Assembly: GCA_033239525.1 (NCBI GenBank)
Contig: BSYO01000006.1
Location: forward strand, 20,422,175 to 20,486,174
Reading direction: 5' to 3'
DNA: 64,000 bases
DNA from: Nepenthes gracilis
Lineage: Eukaryota; Streptophyta; Magnoliopsida; Caryophyllales; Nepenthaceae
Shown piece by piece: positions 13,800-26,548 of the stretch. Made by a program: the position numbers and the translations under genes. Position 1 is the first letter of the stretch, and each line of letters begins with the position of its first letter. The notes under the pieces are model-generated. The model was not told the origin of the DNA and did not search any database. It saw nothing but the letters and a program-made list of their open reading frames with translations.

Positions 13800-15820
13800 A
13801 TGGCCATGCATTAATATAATTAGTTTTTTTTTATTATTATATCGAATGAAGAAACAGTATATATCTAACACTTTTGTTAGGGTCTCATCTTATATGTGAG
13901 GCCTTATATATTACGTCACGTATTGTTTTTTTTATATCCTGTCTTAAAATTAAACAATTTAAAATTAATTTTATTCTTATAAAATATTACACTCATTTGA
14001 GAAAAACTATATAAAAAATAAAATTATATGACGTAATGCTTAAAATTTTCTAACCAAGTATTAATATTTGTGTGTGCCTCTCTCTTTCTCTATATACACA
14101 CACAATATATATGTAAGTATATATGTATTGTTAAGATGGCATAAAGGCATTTTGTTTTCCAATTTTCATTGTATTGGGGTAATATCAATATATATGAATG
14201 TATATATGTATATGTATGTATGTATTGTTAAGATGGTATAAAGGCATTTTGTTTTCCAATTTTCATTGTCCAGAGGATAATATCAAACCCCCTCATCCCT
14301 TCAAAGAAAAAAAATATCATAATATAACAAATTTTCTTATTTAACCAAATCTCGTCAATGATAAACTAAAGGTGACCTCTTTTATTAAGTCTTAGCACCT
14401 TACACACACTGCATAAACTTATATATATATACATAATTGGATAATATTAACCCCCCAACCCTCTCTAAAAAAATATCATAATATAACAGATTTTCTTATT
14501 TAACTACGTCTTGTGAGTGGTAAGTTAAAGATGACCTTTTTTTCTTAAGTCTTAGTACTTTGCACAAACTATATAAACTAAATATGGATTCGACCTAAAT
14601 TATTCCATAAAGTATTTTTTAAATTTTATAATCTAAAATTTACATATCATTAAAAAATAAGAGTTTAAAAAAATATAAGATTAGCCCAACAATTTACTCT
14701 TTAACACTTAAAAGTAAGTAAACCATCCCATCAATCTAGAATGTTTGAGGAAAGGAGCATGAGGGTTTGGCTTATGATATTGGAATTTCTCGTGAAGGAG
14801 AAAGTAATTTAAATGACAATTTTCAAATCTTTTTTTTTTATATAAAGCTCGGTAACGTCTTTTTTTTTTTTTGATTAAGAATGCTTAATATATGTTAAGG
14901 GATTTCTTATTTATAGAAATTCTGAGCCAGTCATAGAGTGACTTTTCTTACAATTATGGACCATTTTTTATCCTAGGAGTTGGTGTTTTTTTTCTAAAGG
15001 TTGTTATCTTTCTGTAAGATTAATGTCTTTTTTTTAAGTAACCACTCTATTTCTAAAAATTAATATTTTCAATATTAATTGCTACATTTATAAAAGTAGG
15101 TCAAATGAATTCCGTAAAGCAATTATAATGTAGCTTTAATTTTTCCAATGCATTCCTTTTGGGACATCGTTACTTGGCTTAACCTGTAGTTTAACAAGCA
15201 CATCTTAAATCTGTACACAACTTGTACATATGATGGCCTCTCAAATGTAATGGTCCTTTGGAGCCTTTCCTTTAATCTCGTTGAGCGTTACAGCGAAACA
15301 TGCTTAAGCGGGTCGGCTCCTGGCTTGATGATTTGATGGGATAGTCCTTAGTAGAACGGCTCTTAACGAGATAGCCTGATAGGATGGTATATCAAGATTG
15401 TCTAGCCGGCGATTTGCTTACAGTTATCATCCATCTTGATCTTGATGATGCTGGTTCATGTGTTTGGGTTCAGGTTTTACCTTTTTTACGATCAGATCTA
15501 TCAACACATATATTCATTAATTGTAATGATCTGAAGATGCACACAACAATACAAGGAAAATAAATTTATTTTAAGATTCAACAGAATCAACGGAGTCCAT
15601 TCTTTTAAATAGATGAGAACGGGTTATTCTTAATAGTTAAAAATAAATTACCAGCTAGGTAATGAAAATTCTAAACCCACACATTACTTCACAATTTTCA
15701 TAGAATAGGATCGTAATTCAAAGAATAGACTACTGGCACAGTAATTATTTTCTATTAGGTGCTTTATGCCCTCTCAGGTTCAAGAAAATAGAGTAAAACT
15801 TACTCTTAGCAATAGCCCGT
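13800..15820. repeat. AT-rich DNA with two overlapping tandem duplications
   Basis: A unit beginning GTTAAGATGG and ending TTTTCATTGT (about 43 bp) occurs at about 14130-14173 and 14228-14270. A second unit (about 165 bp, containing AATATCATAATATAACA, TTTTCTTATTTAAC and AAGTCTTAG) occurs at about 14274-14430 and 14440-14580. The first pair is separated by a TATG/TGTA-rich microsatellite. A GC-richer block at about 15150-15520 may be another transposon fragment but was not identified. No gene is recognised. Confidence 0.7.
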
Positions 15821-15825
15821 TTAAG

Positions 15826-16648
15826 TGTTGGAGATTCAACGATGACTTTTATGAACCAAGAGCAACGACAACAATGACAACACACAATATACAAATAACA
15901 ATTATAAAATAAAAAGACAATACACCAATAATATTATATGAAAAATTCTCTTCTCAATAAAAGAAAAAAATTATGGGATAATCTCCAAAAATTTTTACTA
16001 TATAAAATAGGTTACACAAACCCCCAAAATAAAATACAAGTAACTTACACGAGACAGAGTAAGAGACAAGGAATAAAACACTACCGGCAAAGTGTTTTTC
16101 ATAGCTTAGAGAATAGCACGTCTAGGTCGGCGATAACTGAAAGTTTCGATCCTTCCTCTTCACCCTATTCACTCTCCCTTTCTCTCACAAGTGGTACTCT
16201 CTACTTGCTAATTTTACAAGTGTTTGACGAAAGTCTCACTTTTCGGTATAAATCCTAAAGTGTTTTGTGCGCTTTATAATGATGTTGAGCCTAAAATATA
16301 TTTTTCACGTTTTTACAACCCTAAAACGTATTTTTTGCGCATTTAGATTGTGGGCCATTGAGATCGACAACTAGTTGTCCTTCATTATAATCAATCCAGT
16401 CACCCTTTTACATCTGTAGTCCTGTCTCCCTTTGAATTCAGTAGCTTGGTTGCCTCTCGAAATAGGCAGTCCAGTTGGTTGCCCTTTGACCCGACAGTCT
16501 GGCTAGTTGCCCTTCAACTCGGCACCTAATTGCCCTTTAACCACTTTGTTACGCGCATGAACAATTTGATCGTCGCACAAACTTATACAACGTTTCGTTA
16601 ACCTTATGTTTGTTAAGACACACATAAGGAAGTGATTAAAACCTAACA
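15826..16648 (-). repeat. Solo LTR of the TGTTGG...CCAACA family, minus orientation (copy E)
   Basis: The block starts TGTTGGAGATT and ends AAACCTAACA. It is 823 bp, the same length as the solo LTR at 26549-27371 by these boundaries. Flanking pentamers are TTAAG (15821-15825) and ATAAG (16649-16653), a target-site duplication with one mismatch. A TTGCCC-containing motif is repeated several times in the second half. The 106-codon frame inside it is a chance frame of LTR DNA. Confidence 0.65.
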
Positions 16649-16653
16649 ATAAG

Positions 16654-17565
16654 CACCTAACATGGAACCCTGTAAAGCTTTAAAACATAACAAAACACCT
16701 ATAAGCCAGCACACTGCTATTCTGGCTCGATTTTGATAACATAAGTCGGTTTATTGGCGTGAATGTATGAATGTAACGTCATTTAATATTATAAAAAAAA
16801 AAGATTTTATGATGATAAAATATGTCAATTTTTTGGTTTGGTTGTTGAATAGAGTTGTCTCTTAGTCAATAAGATGGATGAAATATAATTTTTTTCTTAG
16901 GTAACTATTTTCCAAGTAAAGTTAGAGAAAGATAAATTAACCTGAAGTCCTTTGGTCGACAGGTTTCAGTACTAATCAGTTTAGCTTAAAACCTGTCAGC
17001 AATGTCGATGGCTTATAAGTTAGGCCTTTCATTCCATATTGGATATTCTTTTTGAAATTTGATTTAAAATTCCAAGTTTATTCTTAAAATTCGAATTAAA
17101 AAACATCAAAAGGCATACTTATCTTGAAATAGATGGCAAAAAGACAATAAATCGCGATAAACTATGACTTGATTTGTTACTTTATGGGACACCCTTTGAA
17201 TGAACAATTATTTTGTAAATAGAAAACTATTAAAATTATTTATTATTTAATGTTTTAATTTTGTTCTCAATTATTTTTGGAAGTGTTATTTTTTTATTTG
17301 TAAAAAAATTTTAAGGATATTTGACTTAAAAAGGTTATAAATTCAATATTTGTTTCGAAATTTATATACTTAGAGTTTTTGTCTACATCACATATATATT
17401 ATCATAGAATTCCACATGTGATTAATTTGACTTTTTTATCTGAAATAAAATTAATTTTAAAATAAAATTTAAGAATAGTTAAAATTTTAACTAAAATAAA
17501 TATTTTAATATTTTTTAAGCGTGGATGTAATTACCCTCCATGATGACTTTGATCAGCCATGCTTG
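16654..17565. other. Intergenic DNA upstream of the Dof gene
   Basis: AT-rich sequence without a recognisable gene or transposon. It probably contains distal promoter sequence of the Dof gene, but no specific element beyond the TATA box could be assigned. Confidence 0.5.
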
Positions 17566-17573
17566 TATATAGA
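17566..17573 (+). promoter_or_regulatory. Probable TATA box of the Dof gene
   Basis: TATATAGA lies 319 bp upstream of the Dof start codon in a short GC-richer context. The expected transcription start, about 25-30 bp downstream, would give a leader of roughly 285 nt. Inferred from position and sequence only. Confidence 0.45.
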
Positions 17574-17709
17574 GCAAGCCCTATTGATCTGAGTGACATC
17601 TAATTTCTGTCGTCGTGTCAATCCCGTCCCGCTCATTCACCTCTATTTCTTTCATCAGATCTAACCTGCAAATTCCACCTCATTTTCCCCATCTGAGTAC
17701 CTCCCTTTG

Positions 17710-17784
17710 ATGAAGATCACAAGACCACCCGTCCCTCTCATCATCATCATCATCTCTCACAACCCCGTGCATGAAAACCCTTAG
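17710..17784 (+). CDS. Upstream ORF 1 in the Dof leader (24 codons)
   Basis: This is a complete ATG-to-TAG reading frame in the predicted 5' leader of the Dof gene. It encodes a 24-residue peptide with a run of five isoleucines from (ATC)5. It ends 100 nt before the main start codon. If transcription starts at the TATA box given above, ribosomes would meet this ATG first. Whether it is translated or conserved is unknown. Confidence 0.35.
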   Translation: MKITRPPVPLIIIIISHNPVHENP

Positions 17785-17836
17785 AGTAATTGGCAATCTT
17801 TTGCCTCTGCAACAGGAAACTAAACAATCCCACTAA
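17771..17836 (+). CDS. Upstream ORF 2 in the Dof leader (21 codons)
   Basis: A second complete upstream frame overlaps the end of the first in another register and stops 48 nt before the main start codon. Two overlapping upstream ATGs would be expected to lower translation of the main ORF. Conservation in related species would be needed to call it functional. Confidence 0.3.
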   Translation: MKTLRVIGNLLPLQQETKQSH

Positions 17837-17884
17837 TCTTTCCCCCGCTCTCCTTATTTCTCTCTCGCCTGGCCACCAAAAAAA

Positions 17885-18850
17885 ATGATGTCTCCAGATA
17901 AGTTACAGGTGGCGAATATGGTGACAAAGAAAGAAACCCACCAGAGCTCCGGCGGCGACGGCGGCCGTAAAACATCACCATCACGGCGGCCACCGGATCA
18001 GCAACCCCTGAAATGCCCAAGATGCGATTCACCAAACACCAAATTCTGCTACTACAATAACTGCAGTCTGACTCAGCCAAGACATTTCTGCAAGACCTGC
18101 AGAAGATACTGGACTAAAGGAGGCGCCTTGCGCAACGTCCCTATCGGCGGCGGCTGCCGGAAGAACAAGAAGATGAAACCATCGTCTTCCACATCCTCAT
18201 CAAGCCTAGCTGATGATCATCACTACAAGGACCTAGCCTTTGGTGGGCACAAGTTCTTTCATGGCCTGCCCCCTGCTATGGACTTTCAACTTGGAAGCCT
18301 CTCCTTGCCAAGAGCTGGTTTCTTTAACCAATTTTCCCCTTTTTGGGACATCAATGGAGGTCCTGAATTAGGGAGTTCTTCATGCACTTCTTTTCTGGGC
18401 TTCAGTTCTACAGCAGCTACTCTGAAGCAAGGAGAGAGTAGTGGGTTTAGGGGGTCAATTCAGGAGATGGGATTAATGAATGTTAATGGCAACTTAGCTT
18501 CTTCAATTGAGTCACTGAGCTCGATTAACCAAGAACTTCACTGGAAGTTGCAGCAACAGAGATTCGCTATGCTTCTTGGTATTGGTGGTGGTGGTGAAGA
18601 TAATAATAATTATCAGAAACAGACTGTTTCTGGTATAGAGAAGCCGCCACAGCCCATTCTGTTTCATGATTTGGAGATGTCAAATTCAAGAAAAAACGGA
18701 GCTGCTGAATGGTTCTTTGACAGCACTTTTACCCAAAATCCAACATACAATGGCAGCAACAACAACGAGAATAGTACAACTAGAAGCTTCAATAATGGTG
18801 CTCATCATGCATGGACTCATGATCTTCATCAGTTCACCGGGTTGCCTTAA
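17885..18850 (+). CDS. Dof-type zinc-finger transcription factor
   Basis: The 321-residue protein has the plant-specific Dof DNA-binding domain at about residues 40-98. It shows the CX2CX21CX2C zinc ligands (Cys44, Cys47, Cys69, Cys72), the signature RYWTKGG just after the last cysteine pair, and a basic RKNKK tail. Dof proteins are nuclear and bind AAAG-core DNA elements. The C-terminal two thirds is low-complexity, rich in Ser, Asn and Gly, and includes a short aromatic motif (EWFF), as in many Dof activation regions. The first ATG of an ATGATG pair was taken as the start. The CDS lacks an intron, which is common in this family. The conserved YYNNY motif reads YYNNC here (Cys60). The subfamily was not assigned, so no symbol is given. 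Confidence 0.95.
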   Translation: MMSPDKLQVANMVTKKETHQSSGGDGGRKTSPSRRPPDQQPLKCPRCDSPNTKFCYYNNCSLTQPRHFCKTCRRYWTKGGALRNVPIGGGCRKNKKMKPSSSTSSSSLADDHHYKDLAFGGHKFFHGLPPAMDFQLGSLSLPRAGFFNQFSPFWDINGGPELGSSSCTSFLGFSSTAATLKQGESSGFRGSIQEMGLMNVNGNLASSIESLSSINQELHWKLQQQRFAMLLGIGGGGEDNNNYQKQTVSGIEKPPQPILFHDLEMSNSRKNGAAEWFFDSTFTQNPTYNGSNNNENSTTRSFNNGAHHAWTHDLHQFTGLP

Positions 18851-20160
18851 GTTGGAGAGAGAGAAAAGACTCAAGATGTTAGAGGGTTAATCAAAACAAC
18901 GTAAAACAAAGAGAGCACAAAAAATAGGTATATCTTAGACCCGTCTCAGATACTGTCACTTCTGCTGTCTCAATTATATGCTGTGTTGCAGATACGTCGG
19001 GAGAAAAACTTCGGTTAAAGGAGAGTTGCTTTCTTCAACGGAAAAAATATATATATATATAGTTCTCTTCTCTTGTTACAAATTGATTAGATTGATGTTA
19101 ATGTTGGCGCTACTGATGGGTAATTTTCCACATTTCTTTAGCATGTTTTTAGCTTGCTTCTTTTTTATTATTGTAACAATTCATTTGCAAGTCCTTTACT
19201 CATTGTGATTCGGTATCCGTGGTGAAAATTATAGCTTGTTTTTTAATGAACTTTGCTGCAACATCTTTGATTGTTTTATGTGTTCTTATTGTCCTTTAAC
19301 AGCAGTTCTCTCTCTGACAGTCCCGTCCCCCCCCTCTCTCTCTCTCTCTCTAAGGGAACACCGCCTCCTCTCTGGGGCATCTTTGCAAAGCTGAGAACAA
19401 CAACCGCACAGCTAGTCTGCCTGTATCAGAATTTAGGGGAGAAATTCGATAGAAATAAAATTAACAAATGTTAATAATTATTTATTGATATTCTTGTTAT
19501 ATTTTTTATAATTTGATTATTAACTGTACGTTGATTATTAACTGCAATTTGATTTTTTATTTTATACCACGTAAAAAATTTATAAAATTTATAATATTTT
19601 CTATTATGTTCCTAGAAATTCTAAAATAAATATGTACCTTAATTTTTTAATATTTAAAAAAATTAACATTATTTAGCAATAAATTCCAATAGGTATAAAA
19701 TTGATAAATTTAGGATAAATTTAAAATAATAAAATTCACATAATAAAATAAAAATACACTTAGGAAAAAGTAAACGGTAGCAAATATTATTGATATATTT
19801 TGAAAAATTTTAGCCAGTTAGAATTTGTTTTAGTAATAGATCACGTAAAATGGACAAGGATTTTGACGACATAAATATATAAATTCCAATCACAAAAATC
19901 TTTAAAAAAATCTATTAATTTTGTACTTAGCAATATGATATTATCTTTGTCATTGTCTAGTTATATCGTGTATTAAATTTCTATATATTAATAATTCTCT
20001 AAATTATTCTTCAGCGCTAAAATAATTGTAGAGAAATGTGCTTTAATTAAGTTGATTGATCATAATTTTTTAACCTACCTACAGTATATACCAGCATACT
20101 AAATCTACCTATGAGATTTACTCCGCCATCTTGGCCTGTCTCTCCCACGAATGCATAGAC
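18851..20160. other. 3' flank of the Dof gene and intergenic DNA
   Basis: Probable 3' UTR sequence follows the TAA, including an (AT)n tract near 19046-19058 and a C-run plus (CT)n tract near 19325-19351. Beyond that the sequence is AT-rich with no gene recognised. Confidence 0.5.
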
Positions 20161-20171
20161 GCCTGCCCGTA

Positions 20172-20295
20172 GTTATTAGTTGCAGTAATGTGTGATTAAT
20201 TATCAGCGGCAGTAATGTGTGATTAATTAATTGGTGCTGTAATATGATTAATTAGTTGCAGTAATCAGTGATGTGTGATTAATTAGTAGTGTCTG
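20172..20295. repeat. Short degenerate repeats containing GTGATTAATTA
   Basis: The words GCAGTAAT and GTGATTAATTA recur three or four times within about 120 bp, with small spacing changes. This is a local, degenerate tandem array without coding content. Confidence 0.65.
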
Positions 20296-20909
20296 GAAAG
20301 GTGGAAGCCTTGAAAGCGAGAGTAAGGGAACAAGAGGATTTAGGGAGCCTACCCCTTTAAAAAATAGTTTGATTTATCTAATCTAATTATAATAATCCGA
20401 TTAATATTAGACTAAATATCACTTTTTTAATAACATAAATAATATAATTATTTGATTTATATCGAACGATTATAATTATAAAAAATTAAATTAACCATTC
20501 TTTTATAGGGATAGGCTCTCATATCTTTGAAGGATAGAAATGGTAATAAAGCCTTTTTTTTTTTTGAATAATTACGTAAAATTTTGTATAGTATTAAAAA
20601 TATATGTATACCAAAAATTTCTAACAAATATGTAGTATCTATCCTTAGCTTTTATGGTACGTTTGGTTACTCAAATGGAATAAGGTAGGAATAAAATAAT
20701 TATTCTTAAATAATAGAATATTATAGAAATAGAGTTAAAAACTATTATTTTTATCTATGGTTATTGAAATAGAATAAATTGATAATTAATATTTTAATAT
20801 TTAGTTTATAGAATAGTATAAAGAATAAGGTCAGAATTTATTGTAATAATCTTTTTATCCTTATTCAATAAAAAAGATACAGATATATATATATATAATT
20901 CTAAATTAT

Positions 20910-21197
20910 TATTTATTATATTATATATTTTTTTATCATATAGAATACATATTTAATAAATATTTAATATAATATATATAATTGAATATATAATTGTGTA
21001 TATATAATTTGATACAATATACACACTTTATCATATATATTTTATTATTATTTATTTATTTATTATTTATATAATATATTATTTATTATAATATATATTT
21101 TTATCATATAGAATGTATATTTAATAAATAGTTGATATAATATATATAATTGAATATATAATTATATATATATAATTTGATATAATATGCACAATTT

Positions 21198-21230
<33 letters not shown>
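20910..21230. repeat. AT-rich tandem duplication followed by an (AT)n microsatellite
   Basis: Two units of about 170 bp (about 20910-21045 and 21080-21205) share ATCATATAGAAT, CATATTTAATAAATA-like and TATAATTGAATATATAATT words and the segment ending in CACA-TTTATCATATATAT. An (AT)n run occupies about 21198-21228. Confidence 0.75.
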
Positions 21231-21231
<1 letters not shown>

Positions 21232-24200
21232 ACCTGTGTATATATAATACCTATATAAGGGTGTTTTTAAAATAAAAAAGTGTACAAAAATAGTTATTTT
21301 TAGATATCTGAGAATAACTAATACCTATATCTGAAAATAACTATTTTTTAAAAAATATTTATTTATTATCAAAATATAATCAAATAATGAAATAAATATT
21401 TCACTGAGAATAAGGTAAAAATAAAAATTTTATTCTCATCAATCAAATATAACCTTAGGGTTCATACATTTTCCAAATATCATATTAATGCTACATGTTT
21501 ATTTTCATCTTGTTTTAGTAACAAAGATCTTTTGCCTCAAGCATTGTGGGTTTAGAATAAAATTCGAGTTTATGAATTCATCCATAATGATAATTTATCA
21601 AACAATGGCAAAATTTGAACATGTAATAAAAAATTCAGCTATATTTATAGTTATTATTAAGCATTTCTCGGGAGGAATTGTAGCACCTAGCTTCATATTT
21701 TATTCCCATTGGTTTATAATATGCATTCATATTCGAGTTTGTTGGATAAATGAACATACTTTGCCTATTCGTGGTTCATAGATTTATTAATTTTTAAATT
21801 TTTAAATCATATTTAGAAAATTTTCAAAGAATTTTTTTTAAAAATATAAACCGTTAAAAATTTAAATCAATCAAAAAAATTTTTAAAAATAAATTACAAA
21901 AATTTCTTTTCTTTAATAAGAAAAGTCATAGATAGATATTATTATGGAGCAAAAGGATTACAAATTCGTAAATCACATCTAGCTTGCTCTTCCTTAAAAT
22001 TCACAAATAATTATCAAAAGTAATATTATAAACTGTTTATAATATTTATAACATTTAGAGACTTAGGCATAATAAATTCGTATTGATTTACCCACACAAA
22101 TTATGTTTACAATAGCCTACTAGCTGTACTACACATAATTAACCAAAAAAACATCACCATAGTAATCAAAATAAATGAATATAACCGACGCATTACTATC
22201 CATTTTCACTGAGAAAAATTTTATCTTTTTTTTTTAATTTTTGAATAAAACTCTCTCTCTGTCTCTCTCTTTGTATATATATAATCTATCTACAAACACT
22301 ATTTATTAATTATATAATTTTAAATATAAAATAGTAGAAATAGAATTTGTAGCTTTTATCGTGTTATATTAGGATTCTCGTTTAAAGATAGGCGAGAAGA
22401 ATGGGATAGAGATGGAGGTTGCTTACGGCTGAAGAAATACTGTACAATGAAGTGGCATAAATAACGTGACGAGTGATTTTCATTTTAGAAAAAGCTGTAT
22501 TATTTCACTGTTCCTGAATACGCAAGAAGCTCGTGACATATATATATATATTACACCTACATTTTTTTGTGTATTCCTTAGTATTGGATTTTGGATCATT
22601 ATTATGTGAGTTCTATAACAATTAACGTGTCATGTATATGCATACTTGGGCGGAGACATCAAATAAAAAGTGGTCGACAGTCGATCGATGATTGATCAAG
22701 CGTCAAAATACATTAAAATACTCACACAAAATTTTTACAGAATCGATCAAATATCAGCTAAGCAATAGAAGTTACGAAATGATCATACAAGGCTAATACA
22801 AGGATTGGTCGAGTGAATGTTTTCAGCGTGTGGTAGGTGCAAGATATACGGCCATACGCCAATTTTTATAAGAAGTTTATGGAAAGTATATATAGGTAAA
22901 TTGTTTAAAAGGGGTTACGCATTATATATGTAAAGAGTACATATTTTTCTATACTACTATAAAAGCTTTTGCGTGGTATGTTAGGATTAAGAAAAATAAT
23001 ACTTATGAAATTTTAAATTTTTTGAACGCTAACATAGACAAAAAATAAATAAATAAGAAAAAAATTTACTTATTTGTTTAAAATTCAGATCGTAACTATT
23101 TTTTTAATGACCTTAGGCACATTATTTTTAGTATTAAGAAAAATATTTTATTAATTATTTTTTTATTCTTATATTCTCTATTATTCAAACTTGTTATTAG
23201 AAGATATTATATCACTGTATCATTAAGGCTTTTATGACTATAATTTACTATAGAGTTGATAATTTTTTAGTTTATAATCTCATACTTTTTCTCTCATTTT
23301 TTAAATAAGTTTTCACATAAAAAAAGTTAAATTTTTTAACTTACTATTTATTTTTAAAATAAATTTTAACTTATAATCTCATAATTTATCTTATTAAATA
23401 ATTTTAAAAAATAATAAATTAAATATTTATTGAAAATTTTATTTAAAAGTAGATCAAATTTCTTTATCAGTCACAATAAGATATTATTTTATAAAAAAAA
23501 GATTTAATATAACAAAAATGCCCCAATAGTCACATAGGGAAGGGAACAAATTCCTATTGTTTGCATTTTGTTTGCGCGAAAAAAAAATAAATTATAATAA
23601 GGATTTTCTTTTATAAAAAATTTCAAAAAATTTTTTTTCATTTTTACCCGTATTCATTAGCAACTTTCATTTTTGGCTAATAATATGTTAATATTTTATA
23701 TCAATATAATTTTTATACTTGCTGAATCTTAAGCCGAGTTGAACATCCTTTCAGTTATAATAGTACGCATGCAATTTTTTTTTTAAAAAATAAAAATGTT
23801 AAAATATTAAAATAATAAATTAATATATATTTTTTAATTTTTATATCAAGCATGTCACCTGAGAAATCAAAATATAATGAATTTGGTAAATTTTTGCGTA
23901 CTATAACGTTAGAATTGAAATAAAATTATTACTTAAATAAATAAATATTATGAACAAAATTAAGAATATACACAAATAAATTAGAATATTTTCATATTTT
24001 TCCCTTATTCTGCTCAAAAACCAACACCAGAAAAACCAAAATTGCTGAATGGCTTTTATATATGGGCCATAAGTCCTATGACAAATGGGCCTACATAGTC
24101 TTCGATGTTTTTGATGGGCTCAGGACTATGCAAGGCCCAGTAGCTAACTTTGCCACTGTGACCTCATTGGACCAGGTCATTTTTCTTAATTGTTTTCTGT

Positions 24201-24846
24201 CTCTTATTAATATAATAGAATAGGAGATTTTCTTTTTCTATAGGAATATTAAGCGGATTTTATTATGATATTTTTAAATATTAAATTTTATTTTTAATAA
24301 TTATGATAAAAATAATAAAGATAGATATTGAGATAATATTTTAATATATTATTTTAATATTAAGGTTGTCGATTTATAAAATAAACAGTAATTATTTTAA
24401 GGATACAGAAATTTATTACCGATAAGGATGATAAAAAAAAATCCTTTTTAAGTAGTGGTAACACTTCCAAACATACCAATGAGAGAGAAAGAGAGAGATG
24501 CTTTAGAAAAGGAAAGAATGTAAGTAATGATGTTAGAAGTATGTCATTGATATATCTATTATAGGTGATTATATTACTTGTTTTTTAATTTATAGTAATA
24601 AGTCAATATTAAAATAAATAGATAAATAAAATATTATATTATAAAAATATATATATTAAGATTAGCCTAGATATTTATTTATATGTTAATTTTTATGTAA
24701 ATTTGTCATATAGATAAATAAATAACATATTATATTAATTATTAATAATATAAATTTTTAAATATCTAAAGGTACTCTCTATCACTACTGATTAATAAAT
24801 ACTGGGGGCGGGCATCAAGCTGTGCATTATGGAGTTGCAAAAGGAA
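21231..24846. other. AT-rich intergenic DNA, no gene recognised
   Basis: Open frames are short (the longest is 97 codons at 21488-21781) and lack domain features. A (CT)n tract lies near 22252-22270. Nothing else could be supported. Confidence 0.55.
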
Positions 24847-25429
24847 CCCCTTGACGAAAAATTAAATAAAAAGTAATTAAAGTTAAAAGATAATAATAAT
24901 AAATAAGCATCACTGCTAAGATGATGCATCTCGTAAGCCGTTACAAAGCTCCGTCCGAGGCTCAGTCCTCTATCTCATAAGCCCGGTCAGACGTACTATT
25001 GCAGCTCAATTCTCCACCTTACAAGTCGCCCATCAACCGAGTGCGCCTCAAAATTATTTTCCAATCGAGTGCTCCTAAATACTCGATCCCCTATCACATG
25101 TATCCACACATTCTCTTATATCATCGGATTTTTCATCTGTTGAGAAAGATTTCTAATTTGAACGTCAGAGGATAAATTTAGGAGCGAGTTTCACTAATCT
25201 GCTCATCTCTTGTTCGTTCGTTGTATTACGTAGGATCCAAGTTCAAAATAATAGGGATTGGACCAGTTCCAATTCGACCCGTCGTGAAGAGATTGAGTAA
25301 CTCCCTAACTGATATAGCAACCCGATTCTAAGAATACATCAGAGTCCCTTAACAAAATAAATAAATAAAAGTAATTAAAATTAAAAGATAATAATAATAA
25401 ATAAGCATCACTGCAGAGATGATGCATCT
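24847..25429. repeat. LTR-like block between 85-bp direct repeats
   Basis: Near-identical direct repeats of about 85 bp lie at 24847-24931 and 25345-25429. Both carry GTAATTAAA, AAAGATAATAATAATAAATA and AGCATCACTG followed by GATGATGCATCT. Between them is a 413-bp block (24932-25344) of much higher GC content. It contains TAATTTGAACGTCAGAGGA, resembling the LTR motif TAATTTGAGCGTCGGAG of the Tat element at 48113 and 58307. Its right end, ACTCCCTAAC...CTAAG, resembles the LTR-like block near 45617. The structure looks like an insertion whose flanks were duplicated by repair, or an unequal tandem duplication. Confidence 0.6.
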
Positions 25430-26548
25430 TTTATTTGATGGGAACGTTACGTTTCGACCACAAAATTCTAACTAATGGTTCGAATATTATGAACAGATTT
25501 ATGAAAAGAAACGGAAAAATGAACAATATTCGTACCAACTCTCTTTGATATTGTGAGTTAGGTGCTATTTTCATCCTTCCTTTTGAAAGCTGCCATGACT
25601 GTTTCAGTGATATTCTTATATTTATTTAAAAACTATCATCAAAAATTTTAAAAAAATAAATAATAAAAATATATTAAATATTTAAAATATTATTTAAATT
25701 TTATATTTATTCTTAAATTTATAATTTTGACTATTAAATAAATATAAAAATTTGTCCATTTAAAAAGGTCATAATGATGGTGCTTGTTGGTTTTCTGTCA
25801 CCATATTGCTATGAAGGATAAGCTCAATTATGTGGAACCTTGTGCTGTCATTCTTTCGAATCACATCCCTTTGATCAAGATCACAATTTTACTTTATTTT
25901 AATTATTTATTTCTTTATTTTAAAAGTGGAGGGGGGGGGGGAGTGATCAAAGATTGTGATGGATGAGAATATTGTTCTATGATTCTCTGTGTCTATTCTT
26001 GCAATATTATGTAATTTCTAGGGGAAAAAGCTTCCTATGTGCTATCTTAAACAAACATTGTCAAGAAAATTAAATTAAGTATTTTAAATTTAAATTACAA
26101 AAGAGTTTACTCATTAGAGCGTAACACTTGTCAGTAAAAAATTGATATAGGAAATATAACTACGTATAGCCTCACCTTATTATGGGGCTATCTAAATTCA
26201 TCATGAGTTATTTAACAATCGGTGTTAGAATATGATTGCAAATCTTTAATCGATTTTCTACGCACCACCCTAGAACCAAATATAAAAGAGATCTTAAAAC
26301 CTTTTTCTTAGAGGTCTTTTTTGACACTCAAATTTATAATATTTTACAATATAATAAATTAAATAAAGATAATATTTTAATATAGAAAACTACAAGAAGA
26401 GAGAATTTACTGGAAGTGTAAAAGCCTATTGAGATCATATGGTTCTTGGTGCGAGCTTGGAGGGTCTTATATAAAGGACTAACTTTGTCCCTATGACCCC
26501 CTAAATTTGTACATGTTTTGAGCCTAAGATTAAAATCATGATAAGTTT
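25430..26548. other. AT-rich intergenic DNA
   Basis: No gene is recognised. A G homopolymer of about eleven lies at 25929-25941. Confidence 0.55.

Noticed and set aside
15938..16258. 106-codon frame
   Set aside because: It lies inside the minus-oriented solo LTR 15826-16648 and has no protein features.
25477..25500. GGTTCGAAT word resembling a tRNA B box
   Set aside because: No acceptor stem, anticodon arm or A box is present at the required distance.
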